Assembly (NCBI GenBank): GCA_015233155.1
Contig: JADFYG010000025.1
Location: 17,750 to 81,749 of the forward strand
DNA: 64,000 nt
Direction of reading: 5' to 3'
DNA from: Candidatus Rifleibacteriota bacterium
GTDB lineage: Bacteria > Muiribacteriota > Ozemobacteria > Ozemobacterales > Ozemobacteraceae
Under the pieces are notes generated by a model, which saw only the letters and a program-made list of their open reading frames with translations, had not been told where the DNA came from and made no database searches. A program made the position numbers and the translations under genes. This document shows, one piece after another, positions 26,674 to 36,046 of this stretch (its first letter is position 1; the number at the start of each line of letters is the position of its first letter).

Positions 26674-27926
26674 ATAAATCTCGCGAGCGGGGGCCGGCAT
26701 TGCTGACCTTTGACGAGGCATTGGAACGCGTTATCTCCGAAGCCTCTCACCACAAGCTTTCTTCGGAGGGTGTGTCTCTCGATGCCGCATGCGGAAGAGT
26801 TCTTGCAGCCGCCCTGGCGGCTCCGGGAGACCAGCCTGCATGCGATAATTCCGCAATGGATGGATATTGCATCCGGCATTCAGATGCGGCGTCTGCAAGG
26901 CCCGAAGCACCGATCACGTTGCCTGTCGCGGGTGAAGCCATGGCAGGGCGTCCGCTGGCTGCACTTCCCGACATGAACGCTGCATACATTGCCACCGGCG
27001 GCATGCTTCCAGAAAACGCTGATACCGTTGTCAAGATCGAAGACGTCTCCGTCAGCGCTGACGGCAAGTCGGTGACCTTTTCCTCCATCCCACCCGTCGG
27101 AACCTATATTCGCCGCCAGGGAAAAGATGTGCGAGCCGGTGATATTGTACTTCCGGCCGGTGAATCTTTATCACCTTTCGCCATCGGAACTGTAGCTTCG
27201 CTGGGTCGGATGGTCATTCCCGTAACACGACAGCCGCGCATCGCGCTCATGACATCCGGGGACGAAATTGTGATGCCCTTTGACGAGCCAAAGCCGTGGC
27301 AGGTCCGCAACGCAAACTCGTATGCGCTCGCGTCTCTGATTCGCGAATCGGGAGGAGTACCAGTCGATTTCGGCATCGTGCGCGATTGCCCGAAACGGGC
27401 CATGGCTGTTCTTCGCGATGCTTTCTCGACCTGCGATCTTATTGTGACATGCGGCGGCGTATCCATGGGAAAAAAAGACCCTTTCATCGCGGCGTTTCGC
27501 GAACTGGGAGTAGATATCCGTGTTCACGGCGTCGCCATCAGGCCCGGCAAACCTTTCTTTTTCGGCCTGTTTGAGGGGAAGCCACTGTTCGGCCTGCCGG
27601 GAAACCAGGCGAGCTGCGTCGTGACTTTTGAAATATTTGCGCGACCATTCATACGCCGCGTTCTTGGCGATCGCTGCCCTGACAGGCTTTTAATGCGCCT
27701 CTCCCCTACCCTGCCCCTTGTCAATCATACGGGCCGCGATCACTTCATGCGCGCACGCCTGACCGTCGATCCCGCGAACGATGGCCGACCTTGTGCTGAC
27801 GTTTTTCAGCAGCAGGATTCCCACCTTCTCACGTCTTTGATCGGCGCCAATCTGCTGGTTCGACACCCAGGCTCGCTTGAATCTGCCGGTACCGATACCT
27901 TGCTTGAGTGCCGCCTTACTTCCTGA
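26667..27926 (+). CDS. moeA: Molybdopterin molybdotransferase MoeA
   Basis: This 419-residue MoeA inserts molybdate into adenylylated molybdopterin. Family motifs are present: DNSAMDGYCIR, PVAGEAMAGRPL, TSGDEI, TCGGVSMGKKD (MPT-binding) and GLPGNQAS. The start is taken as the ATG at 26667, which overlaps the ptb stop region. The ORF-track start lies inside ptb. Its last about 35 codons form one copy of a 140 bp direct repeat found again at 32900, so the present C terminus may derive from inserted DNA. Confidence 0.92.
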   Translation: MLNKSRERGPALLTFDEALERVISEASHHKLSSEGVSLDAACGRVLAAALAAPGDQPACDNSAMDGYCIRHSDAASARPEAPITLPVAGEAMAGRPLAALPDMNAAYIATGGMLPENADTVVKIEDVSVSADGKSVTFSSIPPVGTYIRRQGKDVRAGDIVLPAGESLSPFAIGTVASLGRMVIPVTRQPRIALMTSGDEIVMPFDEPKPWQVRNANSYALASLIRESGGVPVDFGIVRDCPKRAMAVLRDAFSTCDLIVTCGGVSMGKKDPFIAAFRELGVDIRVHGVAIRPGKPFFFGLFEGKPLFGLPGNQASCVVTFEIFARPFIRRVLGDRCPDRLLMRLSPTLPLVNHTGRDHFMRARLTVDPANDGRPCADVFQQQDSHLLTSLIGANLLVRHPGSLESAGTDTLLECRLTS

Positions 27927-27940
27927 TTTTCCGAAGTTTC
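27801..27940. repeat. Left copy of a 140 bp direct repeat (moeA 3' end)
   Basis: From 27812 to 27940 this copy aligns without gaps to 32911-33039 with about 20 differences in 129 bases, roughly 84% identity. It covers the last codons of moeA, the stop and some bases after it. With the right copy it brackets three minus-strand genes. Confidence 0.85.
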
Positions 27941-27971
27941 AATTTTCAGTTTGGAGGCAAAAAGCCAGTCA

Positions 27972-28970
27972 TTATTTCCCGGACTCAGTGGTTCGGAAAG
28001 CTCGAATTTCCGCCTTTTGGCTGCCGCGATGAGGAACGGCAACGAAAAGCGTTCCTGAACTCGCGTCCAAAAGCGAAGTTCGGGCTCCATTCGCGGTCTC
28101 GATCGTACCGGCACTCATGTAACTGTCAGCGTCGATCTGGGTGAATAGGCTGACCTGGCCTGCTCCACCGGAGACATACACTTTTTTGCAGGTCGGATCA
28201 TAGAACACATCGTCCGCATCGCCGACAATTTTAAGGCTCGCAACCGCTTTGCCGTTATCGGTGTTGTACACCAGGAGCATGGCGGGTTTCCGGCATCCGA
28301 CGAAGAGGCGGTGGCTTTGCTCATCCAGGGCCATTGGAAAGTTTGACCTGGCATTCGTAATCGGCCACCTTGCAACCACGGCTCCTTTATCCCGGTCAAT
28401 AACCGCGACATGTCCCGCTTCCGGGACGTTTACGAATATTCGCCTCCCGTTTTTTTCCAGCTGAAAGGATTCCGGATGGCCGTCTAGTTTTATCTCTCCG
28501 ACCTTCGTACCGGTTTGAGGATCAATAAGGGCCACACCCCCTTCCCCAAAGCCGACAAACACTTTTTTTGCGATCGGGTCATATCGGACGTTGTCGGCGT
28601 CCGGGAGATTGTCGATCGACGCCAGAAGCTTGAGCATCGCATCGTAGATCCGGCACTTGCCGTCCCCGCCGCTTGCAACGACCAGGCGCTGCACATCGGA
28701 AAGAAATTCAAGCCCTTGCGGTTCCTCGAAGCCCTTGATCGAATCAAGCTTCTTGCCGGTCGTCATATCGACAACTTCTACCGTATTGTTCCCAAGCCCC
28801 GCGATAAAGAGTCTTCCGGCCTTGGCGTCGACGGCCATATGGTCGATTCGACCTTCCACCTCGTCCAGCGCGATGACCTGCGCCGGTTCGTGTGTCGGAT
28901 CAGCGACCGCCGACGCGGCAAACCCGCAGACCATGAAAGCCGTCAGAATCATTAAGAGGAAATGTCGCAT
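27972..28970 (-). CDS. Exported YVTN/YncE-like beta-propeller protein
   Basis: This 332-residue protein has a signal peptide (LLMILTAFMVCGFAASAVA). The rest is a seven-blade-like propeller with repeating strands such as GRLFIAGLGNNTVEVVDM, KKVFVGFGEGGVALIDP and KKVYVSGGAGQVSLFTQ. The ATG at 28970 is preceded by AGGAGA. The ORF-track start lies 21 codons upstream and would bury the signal peptide. Members act in the periplasm, usually as binding scaffolds. The ligand is unknown. It is the last gene of the repeat-flanked cargo. Confidence 0.82.
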   Translation of the reverse strand: MRHFLLMILTAFMVCGFAASAVADPTHEPAQVIALDEVEGRIDHMAVDAKAGRLFIAGLGNNTVEVVDMTTGKKLDSIKGFEEPQGLEFLSDVQRLVVASGGDGKCRIYDAMLKLLASIDNLPDADNVRYDPIAKKVFVGFGEGGVALIDPQTGTKVGEIKLDGHPESFQLEKNGRRIFVNVPEAGHVAVIDRDKGAVVARWPITNARSNFPMALDEQSHRLFVGCRKPAMLLVYNTDNGKAVASLKIVGDADDVFYDPTCKKVYVSGGAGQVSLFTQIDADSYMSAGTIETANGARTSLLDASSGTLFVAVPHRGSQKAEIRAFRTTESGK

Positions 28971-29047
28971 GGTTTCTCCTTTGCGAAGGCCGAGGTCAAG
29001 CCGTTGGATGTTAACAAGTTCTGCTTTTACCACTTCCCTCGCGACGG

Positions 29048-30889
29048 TTAAAATGAATCGTCAAACGCCGTTGCCGACGCCGAATCAAAACCCTCGGAGG
29101 TGGAGGCCGGACACGGAAGGTTAAAGGAATAGGTGGCAATGTTCCCTGTTACATAGAAGCGGAACCCGTTCGCCCCGTCGAAAGAAACGACTGGCTGGCG
29201 CGGATCGGCCGGAATATTCGCGGAGGCTTTCATCATCACTTTTCCATACGACTTATTTATTGATTGGATGATATATTCAAAACCCCTCAATGTCCTGGCA
29301 TCCTCATCGATATTGACCGGAGTAACGCGAATCACCCCGGAACCGTTCTTGAAATTCTTGTACATGTTGAGTTGAGATGCTTCGTCCAGGCTTTTCTTGT
29401 TCGCAATTTCACCGTAGGGCGCACGAAACAGACCACCCACATCGAACATCAGCGGCCTTCTTTCGAGAATTTCAAGAGCGCTGACGGCGGCATACACGGC
29501 TCGGTCCTCCCCTTTCACGATAATGTGTTTCTGTCCGGTATCAAACATCGCTTTTCCGTCGAAACCTAATGAAGCCATGATATCGTTTATTATTTTTGAA
29601 GCCTTTTCCACAGAAACCTCTTTTAAGTCTGGCGAAACAAACGGTTTTAAATAATAGCCTCTCATTCCGGAAATGGCCTTGGGAAGACCGACCAACCAGG
29701 TGCCTCCCTCATGGGATGCTTCGAAGTCTCTCGATGCGGCAATAGCCTGAACCAGAGAGTAAAATGGAATACTTTCTCCGTAACAGATTAACGTCACGGT
29801 TCCGGAAACCACATCATCGCAAAGAAGTTTTTCCCCTTCTGAGGCAATTATGGATTCAAGTATTGAAGTGATCGGGGTTTCAAAATAGGCAAATCCGGAA
29901 GGAATTAGCGAAGAGTCACTGACATTACATTCTTCTTCTTTTGCATCTCCAATGGATTCACGTTCATTAAGGGAGATCATTGGAAAAGTCGCTGGCGCGG
30001 CTTTGATAAAGCCGGAAGAAACATGTTCAACTCCCCATTTGATGATGAACTCCCCGGAGGCAAGCCCAACGCATTGCGTTCCCATGTGAAGTTTCAGGGG
30101 ATGATCCTTTATAAAAAGTGAATGTTCAAGCTGAATTGATTCAGACGAACTCTTATTTGAAAAATGGAGGTTCGTTTTAAGAGTTGCCTCCTCGTCAAAA
30201 GTGATGTCACCGATGCCTTCGCCAGAAAAAGACCATTCAGAAGGCGTCTGAGGAACAATGGCGAATTTGAACGGCTGATTTCCCTGCGCATAAAATGAAA
30301 ATGAGGCAATCATTATTGATTCAGGCTTCTTTTCCACGTTGCATGAAATCCGTAATGAGCGACAGATTAAATCGTGAGAATATTGAAACATTTCAAAATC
30401 TGATCTTTCCGGAGATCTACCCGCCAAAAAAATTAGATTTCCTTCGGGACTGAAGAATTTTTTTGCCAGGGGAAAAGCCTTCCGGTAAAGATCGAACAGC
30501 TCCAATTTATTTCGTAAAGTCTTCCTGATAATCTTAAACTGTTCTTTTTTACATTGCTCTTCCTGTTCGTCTGAATGGAGCAAAAAAACGTTCGCTATTT
30601 TCGTCATCCGGAAAGGAATGACTTGTCCCAAAAGATTAACCATCTCTTCCCAACAGCCATCACCGGAGCATCTCAAAATCAGCTTTTCAATTTTTACCGG
30701 AGGAAGGGCGGTTATAACGTTGAACTTTCCCAATTTAGCCATTTCCAGAAGAGCTTTGTGAATGGTTTTTCCGGAATAATCGACTTGTCTGTCTGCCTCT
30801 TCTGCCGCTAGAAACGATTGTAAAACTATAATCACAATAAACAGAGCGAAGAAAAGAATAATGTGCCGCCCTGTTTTACATTCTCTCAT
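29048..30889 (-). CDS. Exported protein with secretin-like N domains, unknown function (paralogue 1)
   Basis: This 613-residue protein has a signal peptide or N-terminal anchor (IILFFALFIVIIVLQSFLA). Residues 40-105 (GKTIHKALLEMAKLGKFNVI) look like an STN/secretin N0-type domain. A second such unit lies near residues 345-420 (ILESIIASEGEKLLC) and an N1-like ring-building module (VEKASKIINDIMASLG, YAAVSALEILERRP) near 440-500. No secretin beta-barrel domain follows. It ends TAFDDSF, like its neighbour. The start ATG at 30889 has GGAGAGGAAAG before it; the longer ORF-track start is a TTG. The two proteins may form a periplasmic pair. Confidence 0.65.
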   Translation of the reverse strand: MRECKTGRHIILFFALFIVIIVLQSFLAAEEADRQVDYSGKTIHKALLEMAKLGKFNVITALPPVKIEKLILRCSGDGCWEEMVNLLGQVIPFRMTKIANVFLLHSDEQEEQCKKEQFKIIRKTLRNKLELFDLYRKAFPLAKKFFSPEGNLIFLAGRSPERSDFEMFQYSHDLICRSLRISCNVEKKPESIMIASFSFYAQGNQPFKFAIVPQTPSEWSFSGEGIGDITFDEEATLKTNLHFSNKSSSESIQLEHSLFIKDHPLKLHMGTQCVGLASGEFIIKWGVEHVSSGFIKAAPATFPMISLNERESIGDAKEEECNVSDSSLIPSGFAYFETPITSILESIIASEGEKLLCDDVVSGTVTLICYGESIPFYSLVQAIAASRDFEASHEGGTWLVGLPKAISGMRGYYLKPFVSPDLKEVSVEKASKIINDIMASLGFDGKAMFDTGQKHIIVKGEDRAVYAAVSALEILERRPLMFDVGGLFRAPYGEIANKKSLDEASQLNMYKNFKNGSGVIRVTPVNIDEDARTLRGFEYIIQSINKSYGKVMMKASANIPADPRQPVVSFDGANGFRFYVTGNIATYSFNLPCPASTSEGFDSASATAFDDSF

Positions 30890-30930
30890 GATTCTTTCCT
30901 CTCCATTCATCTCCAACTCATTCCACTCTA

Positions 30931-32829
30931 CTAAAAACTGCTGTCAAACGCATGATCAAATGCGTCTTTATTTGTCGTAGATGTCGTAGATGTCGTAGAT
31001 GCCATGGATGCAGAATCGCTTGAAATAATGTCTGAAACGAGAGAGTCGTCCGCTTTTGCCTCATATGTCGGACTTCCGATACCCCCGAAATACAGTTTAG
31101 CCTCAGCAGGATTTTCCAGATGTATCATCAATCTATCGGGGGCGGGGCCAAAGGGGGTAAAGGCTTCTATCGCCGTTTTCCCCCAACCCGTGTTCAACAG
31201 TTCAAAATCAACCTTTGCACCGGCGTATCCTTTGCAACCGAAAACAAATGGAACAACCTCAAACCTCGAGACCTCTTGAAGTTTATTCAATCTGATCATG
31301 TAGGGAATATTCTCAGGAGCGGAAGCAATCTGTTTCACCCGTTCACCGGAAGTTTGGATTATAACGTTCAACCCAAACAGAGTCGGCGGTCTGTCAAGAA
31401 TATCGATGAGATCGCGAACGCATTCCGCGCTGATCAATCCATCCCAACTGATGAAGACTGAATTGATTCGCGGATCAGCACTCATTTTCTCCGAAAGACC
31501 AAGCCGCGCTGACATTTCGTTGACCATCCGGGTAAAGCTTTCCGAATCGTTGTATGAGAGGTATTTGGAAAAAATGATGCAGCCGCGATCTATGCACTCC
31601 CTTTTTGCCAAAACGTATTTGTTCCCAACGATCCAGCAGTTACCGACTTTTCGAATGGCGAGCCCTCTGATACTGGCGAGAAGGCGCATTAATTCCTCGT
31701 AATAGATCCCGGGGCCGCGTAGGATAAGCGTTATCGGTTCTCTACAAGCCTGCGCACAGACAAGGGAGCCGGACGAGGCGGAAGCGACGAATTCGAAAAC
31801 TTCGGAGAGAGGCCGATCAAGGTACGTGAGGTTTTTCAGAGCATCCGGGTCTGAATCAGAAGAGACAGAACCGCCACTCCCCGCTGCTTTTTCATGGCTC
31901 TTCGAATGGTCCTGCGAATGATCTTTCGAAGATTCCGAGCCAATAACGTCCAGTAATGGGTGCTCGAAATCTTTCATGGGTATGAAAATCGGCGTCATCT
32001 CAAGCGAAAGCATTTTGGCACCCAGCTTCACAACCTTGGATACCAAAACTCCGCTTTTGGTCTGCGATGCCTCAATGGATTCGCACTTCATTCCCGAGGA
32101 AGGAATGGAAAATGAGATACTGGAATTCAGATAAATCGAGCCGCCGTTTTTTTCAAAATGAGCAGTCACCGTCCCACGAGCATTTAACGCCTCAAAAGCG
32201 TTGGGGGCCAAGGAAAAAGTAACCGGCCGGTTGTTCAGTGTTATAACCGACAAAGAGGCAATAACAGAGGAGTCGCCGATACTCTTAACTTGAAGCGACA
32301 GTTGAATAAAATCCTTGGGTACATCCATGGAAAGGAATTGCCGATGGACTTCATTCATGTCATCTCGAAAGCCGAACATTACAAGAATGTTTCTGGAAAG
32401 ATCGCTCCAGATTCTTACGGGATAAGATGAAATGCAGGACAGTTTCTGAGAAAAGTCTTCGAAAATTCCATAGTGAGAACGGAGGATCGTTGTGTTTTTG
32501 CCAATGAGACGGCCTTTCTCACCATGAGGAACCAGACACCATGTACCATGATAATCATGAGCTTCCACGCCACAATGCTCTGCCAGGGTTGACAAGATCT
32601 CGTCGCCATTAACTGCCGATTTAACGGAAAAAGAGGCAATCGGGGAAAGCGGTACATCGGCAATGATATTCAGTCTTCCGGCTGAGGCAATTTCCACAAG
32701 AGCTTCACCCAGGTTTTTCCCGGTGAAGTCCCATGTCCTTGGTTTATCCTCTCCAAAACATCTTGAGAAGCAAATTACAAAGAGCATAATCGAAATAAAT
32801 AAAGACTTAGAGCTTGCTCCGACTGCCAT
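30931..32829 (-). CDS. Exported protein with secretin-like N domains, unknown function (paralogue 2)
   Basis: This 632-residue protein shares the layout of the next gene: signal peptide (LFISIMLFVICFSRCFG), an STN/N0-like domain (GKNLGEALVEIASAGRLNIIADVP), a beta-rich centre, a His/Ser-rich linker (DHSQDHSKSHEK), a second N0-like unit (LSEVFEFVASASSGSLVC) and an N1-like module (RDLIDILDRPPTLF). It ends HAFDSSF after a Ser/Thr repeat, like the neighbour's TAFDDSF. It has no secretin pore domain. First gene of the cargo. Likely periplasmic or outer-membrane associated. Unknown role; I find no pilus or secretion genes around it. Confidence 0.65.
   Translation of the reverse strand: MAVGASSKSLFISIMLFVICFSRCFGEDKPRTWDFTGKNLGEALVEIASAGRLNIIADVPLSPIASFSVKSAVNGDEILSTLAEHCGVEAHDYHGTWCLVPHGEKGRLIGKNTTILRSHYGIFEDFSQKLSCISSYPVRIWSDLSRNILVMFGFRDDMNEVHRQFLSMDVPKDFIQLSLQVKSIGDSSVIASLSVITLNNRPVTFSLAPNAFEALNARGTVTAHFEKNGGSIYLNSSISFSIPSSGMKCESIEASQTKSGVLVSKVVKLGAKMLSLEMTPIFIPMKDFEHPLLDVIGSESSKDHSQDHSKSHEKAAGSGGSVSSDSDPDALKNLTYLDRPLSEVFEFVASASSGSLVCAQACREPITLILRGPGIYYEELMRLLASIRGLAIRKVGNCWIVGNKYVLAKRECIDRGCIIFSKYLSYNDSESFTRMVNEMSARLGLSEKMSADPRINSVFISWDGLISAECVRDLIDILDRPPTLFGLNVIIQTSGERVKQIASAPENIPYMIRLNKLQEVSRFEVVPFVFGCKGYAGAKVDFELLNTGWGKTAIEAFTPFGPAPDRLMIHLENPAEAKLYFGGIGSPTYEAKADDSLVSDIISSDSASMASTTSTTSTTNKDAFDHAFDSSF
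30974..31000. repeat. Three tandem 9 bp repeats in coding DNA
   Basis: The unit gtcgtagat occurs three times in a row and encodes the STTSTT tail of the second exported paralogue. This is a short in-frame microsatellite that can change length without breaking the frame. Confidence 0.8.
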
Positions 32830-32899
32830 TAGCACTACCTCACCTGACTATTTTAGAGTAAATTATATTGAAATACAAATCGAAAGTGAAGTTACGTAC

Positions 32900-33039
32900 T
32901 TTTTCCAGAAGCAGGATTCACACCTTCTCACGTCTTTGATCGGAGCCAATTTACTGGTTCGGCACCCCGGTTCGCTTGAATCGTCCGGGACCAAAACCTT
33001 GCTTTAATGCCGCCTGACCACCTGAATTCCGGAAGTTTC
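32900..33039 (+). pseudogene. Right copy of the direct repeat: orphan moeA 3' fragment
   Basis: The plus strand encodes SHLLTSLIGANLLVRHPGSL and ends ESSGTKTLL, the C-terminal residues of MoeA, with no moeA body upstream. It is the partner of 27801-27940. The orphan ends exactly where the convergent phosphohexomutase-like gene ends. This suggests that moeA once ended here and was separated from this tail by inserted DNA. Confidence 0.82.
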
Positions 33040-34000
33040 AGGAACTCCAGGATTCCAACAGGTAGGCAAGCGTCAACAGGCCGTCTCCGAAGGGGCCATG
33101 GCCCTGATGGGCGATAATGCCTGGTTCCCACCAGCCCATGAGAAGGTCGGCAAAGCCTGCCCTGTAACTCATTTCCAGAGGACCGTCATGCACTTCGATG
33201 ATTTCGATACCATCGGAGAAGGGCTTTACCAGATCGACAGTACCGGGGGGGCCGATTATCGTCCCCCGTCCGGAACGCTGTTCATGTAAATATTGGCCGA
33301 CCGCTGCCACCATTTCTGTAGTCGCGAAATGCTTTCCGGCCGGCCATTCGATTTCGAGACCCTGGCCGTCCGGGGAAATTCTGGCGCGAGGGCCGGAAGT
33401 ATTACGCTCACGGAGAACGATGCATCTCCCTGAATCGGCCTTTTCCCGCAGATATTGTTCGATTTCCGGGAATGGACATTCCAGGGTTGAAAGGCGAGGT
33501 CCCTCGCCAATATTGGGATCAAGCAAGCCTTCCAGTGTCTGCAGATATGGCTTTATAATTTCGGTTTCGCCAAGCACACCGGTCTGACGCAATGGTTTCG
33601 TGACAACCTCTTCCTGAATCGCGTTTTCGACCGGCCCGCCGTGCGCGGCCAGCGGAAGAAGAGTCCAGAAACCTTCGGCGTCCTCGTCGAGATACAAGCC
33701 GATCTTCATTCCGCGGCGTGCTATCGCCACGGAAAGTGCGATAACCGGAACCGCCGCGCGCGGATGAAATACATTCAGCCCCAACGCAGTGAGACCCTGA
33801 GCTACAGTATTTGTCACGCTTTTGGCTCCACCGCGCGCGGCGTGAGCAAGAATCAGCGACGGAGATGACGCTCCTGTGCGAAGAAGATGCGCCTTTAGTT
33901 CGAGACCGTTTTCCAGATCGTCCAGTTTGAAGCCGTTGCCAATATCACCGCTCCGGAAGCGGCATGGCATTACGATATTTGTCGATTTGTCAGCACTCAC
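33038..34000 (-). CDS. Degenerate alpha-D-phosphohexomutase-like protein
   Basis: The 320-residue product has a domain I-like section (SLILAHAARGGAKSVTNTVA, LTALGLNVFHPRAAVPVIALSVAIARRGMKIG) in which the family's TASHNP phosphoserine loop is replaced by LYLDEDAEG. A domain III/IV-like end, WWEPGIIAHQGHGPFGDGLLTLAYLLE, corresponds to the GGE.SGHI...GDGLLTAL region of GlmM and phosphomannomutases. Middle parts are shortened (families are about 450 residues). It is unlikely to be a catalytic mutase. It could be a binding or regulatory derivative, and the long intact frame argues that it is still expressed. Start GTG at 34000. Confidence 0.6.
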   Translation of the reverse strand: MSADKSTNIVMPCRFRSGDIGNGFKLDDLENGLELKAHLLRTGASSPSLILAHAARGGAKSVTNTVAQGLTALGLNVFHPRAAVPVIALSVAIARRGMKIGLYLDEDAEGFWTLLPLAAHGGPVENAIQEEVVTKPLRQTGVLGETEIIKPYLQTLEGLLDPNIGEGPRLSTLECPFPEIEQYLREKADSGRCIVLRERNTSGPRARISPDGQGLEIEWPAGKHFATTEMVAAVGQYLHEQRSGRGTIIGPPGTVDLVKPFSDGIEIIEVHDGPLEMSYRAGFADLLMGWWEPGIIAHQGHGPFGDGLLTLAYLLESWSS

Positions 34001-34020
34001 CAGAGTTCATCCATAATATA

Positions 34021-34995
34021 TCAACGCCCCGGATGAGTAGCGCAAAAAAGAGCAGCACTGCCGATGACGGCGGCATCCTCTTCACATGCGGCCATAACGA
34101 CGATATTGTCACGCAATGCCACCGGAAGAATATGTTTTTCCATAGCTTCTATTAGGGAAGGCATTATGAATTCCCGCAACGCCATCACACCCCCTCCCAA
34201 AGCTATACGCTGAGGATTCAGCATGGTATGTACATTTGCAATAGCCAGTCCAAGATACATTCCCGCCCGCCGGAGCGTCGCAAGAGCCAGTTCATCACCT
34301 TCCCGGGCAGCCATGCCAATTACTTTCCCGGTCACTTTGCGCGGATCGCCTTCCACGATATCGTTGATGCTGCTTTTGACTCCGTGTACGAGCTGCGTCA
34401 TGACATAGCGTTCCATGCCACGTCCCGAGGAAAAAACTTCGAAACATCCTTTTTTTCCGCAACCACAGGGTGGCCCGTCGGTTTCGAGACAAATGTGGCC
34501 AATCTCGCCGGCGGAATTGGTGGCGCCGTCGAGCAGCTTTCCGTTCAAGACGAAGCCTGAGCCGATACCCGTTCCGACAAATATATTAACGAAATCGGAC
34601 AGTCCTCTGCCGGATCCATATCGATACTCGGCTATGGTCGCGGCCCGCACATCGTTTACTACCTTTACGGGCAATGAAAGACCAGCTTTCAGTTTTTCCG
34701 CAAGCGGAACATGATTCCAGTATAAATTCGGCGCATAGATGACCTCGCCTGTTTTCGGATCAATCTGGCCTGCTGCGCCAACACCAACGCCCGCGACCTC
34801 AGACGATTCAATGCCTGTCATGGCTTCGCGCGCAGCCTTGATCATGGCATTAATAACAGCTTCGGGACCACTATTTGCCGGAGTAGGGGTCACGATTTTC
34901 TTTTCGATCTGCTCGCCTCGACAAAGTCCTACGGCTATTTTGGTACCGCCCAGGTCGATGCCGAGAGCAAAAGGCTTGTTTTGCCTGACTTCCAT
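34021..34995 (-). CDS. ROK family sugar kinase
   Basis: This 324-residue protein has an N-terminal phosphate loop (LGIDLGGTKIAVGL), the ROK signature with its zinc-binding cysteines (CGCGKKGCFEVFSSG), the preceding EIGH motif and VGTGIGSGFVLNG. Glucokinase is the most common activity, but N-acetylhexosamines are possible. There is no helix-turn-helix, so it is not a repressor. AAAGGATG precedes the ATG. It lies 20 bases upstream of the phosphohexomutase-like gene on the same strand, hinting at a sugar-phosphate role for both. Confidence 0.88.
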   Translation of the reverse strand: MEVRQNKPFALGIDLGGTKIAVGLCRGEQIEKKIVTPTPANSGPEAVINAMIKAAREAMTGIESSEVAGVGVGAAGQIDPKTGEVIYAPNLYWNHVPLAEKLKAGLSLPVKVVNDVRAATIAEYRYGSGRGLSDFVNIFVGTGIGSGFVLNGKLLDGATNSAGEIGHICLETDGPPCGCGKKGCFEVFSSGRGMERYVMTQLVHGVKSSINDIVEGDPRKVTGKVIGMAAREGDELALATLRRAGMYLGLAIANVHTMLNPQRIALGGGVMALREFIMPSLIEAMEKHILPVALRDNIVVMAACEEDAAVIGSAALFCATHPGR

Positions 34996-35024
34996 GAAAT
35001 CATCCTTTCAAACAATCAACCATT

Positions 35025-36011
35025 TCAGCCACCGATGTCAGAAAGCGATTGACAGCCGGCACGCCTGAACTCCGGACAGCTTTTTCCAATGGCGAGCTTT
35101 TCTTCGGCCAGGCGACGAATGACACTTCCCACTTCTTTTTTCGAGAGATTGTGCACGTCGATCCCGTGGTCTGCGTCAAGGCATGGAAGCAAGGTTCCGG
35201 ATGCAGTCAGACGCAGTCGATTGCATCTGCGACAGAATGGATTCGTGCGCGAGCTGATGAAGCCAATCCGACCTGAACCTCCATTGATCGAAAACATCTG
35301 TGCAGGCCCACCAGCGGCTGATTCCTGGGCCGGCGTGAGTGAGAATCGACTGGCAAGACGTTCCATCAGATATTCCTGAGATACAAATTCTTTGTCAGAT
35401 TTACTCTGGCGTATAGGCGATGTTGGCTGTGCGATGGAGAACGGCATCCGCTCTATGAACCGCACATGGATGGATTTATCCATTGCAAGCGCGGCGAAAT
35501 CGAACAACTCGTCGTCATTCTCTCCTGGAATCAACACCACATTGATCTTCACAGGACTGAGCCCGGCTTCGATTGCGGAATCGATGCCGCGAAGAACGGC
35601 GCCGATTTCGCCGCCCCGCGTGAAAGCACGAAATCGCTCCGGCCGGAGAGAATCGAGACTGACATTTATGCGCTTCAGGCCTGCATTGGCAAGTTCGTAT
35701 GCCCGGTCGGCAAGCAATATTCCATTCGTGGTAAGTGCCAGATCAATAACTCCGGGAATTCGAGCCAATTCTGCGATAAAAGATGTCAGGCCACGCCGCA
35801 CTAATGGTTCTCCGCCGGTTACACGAACGCGAAAAACGCCTTCAGCTACGGCGGCGCGAACAATCGTAAGCATCTCTTCATATCGCATCACCTGCGAATG
35901 CTTGAGCTTCGGTACGCCTTCCGCTGGCATGCAGTAGACGCAACGAAGATTGCATCGATCCGTCACCGAAAGTCGGAGATATTCGAAAACCGCTCTTGTA
36001 TTAGTTTCCAT
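35025..36011 (-). CDS. moaA: GTP 3',8-cyclase MoaA
   Basis: This 328-residue radical SAM enzyme starts molybdopterin synthesis. It has the N-terminal CNLRCVYC cluster motif, VRVTGGEPLVRRGL, and the C-terminal second-cluster motif NPFCRRCNRLRLTASGTLLPC. Length is as expected. It lies 8 kb from moeA. Without the inserted cargo the two would be about 3 kb apart, so an ancestral molybdenum-cofactor locus is plausible. Confidence 0.94.
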   Translation of the reverse strand: METNTRAVFEYLRLSVTDRCNLRCVYCMPAEGVPKLKHSQVMRYEEMLTIVRAAVAEGVFRVRVTGGEPLVRRGLTSFIAELARIPGVIDLALTTNGILLADRAYELANAGLKRINVSLDSLRPERFRAFTRGGEIGAVLRGIDSAIEAGLSPVKINVVLIPGENDDELFDFAALAMDKSIHVRFIERMPFSIAQPTSPIRQSKSDKEFVSQEYLMERLASRFSLTPAQESAAGGPAQMFSINGGSGRIGFISSRTNPFCRRCNRLRLTASGTLLPCLDADHGIDVHNLSKKEVGSVIRRLAEEKLAIGKSCPEFRRAGCQSLSDIGG

Positions 36012-36046
36012 GGGTTATATACCGAAACATCTCAACAGACCGTATC

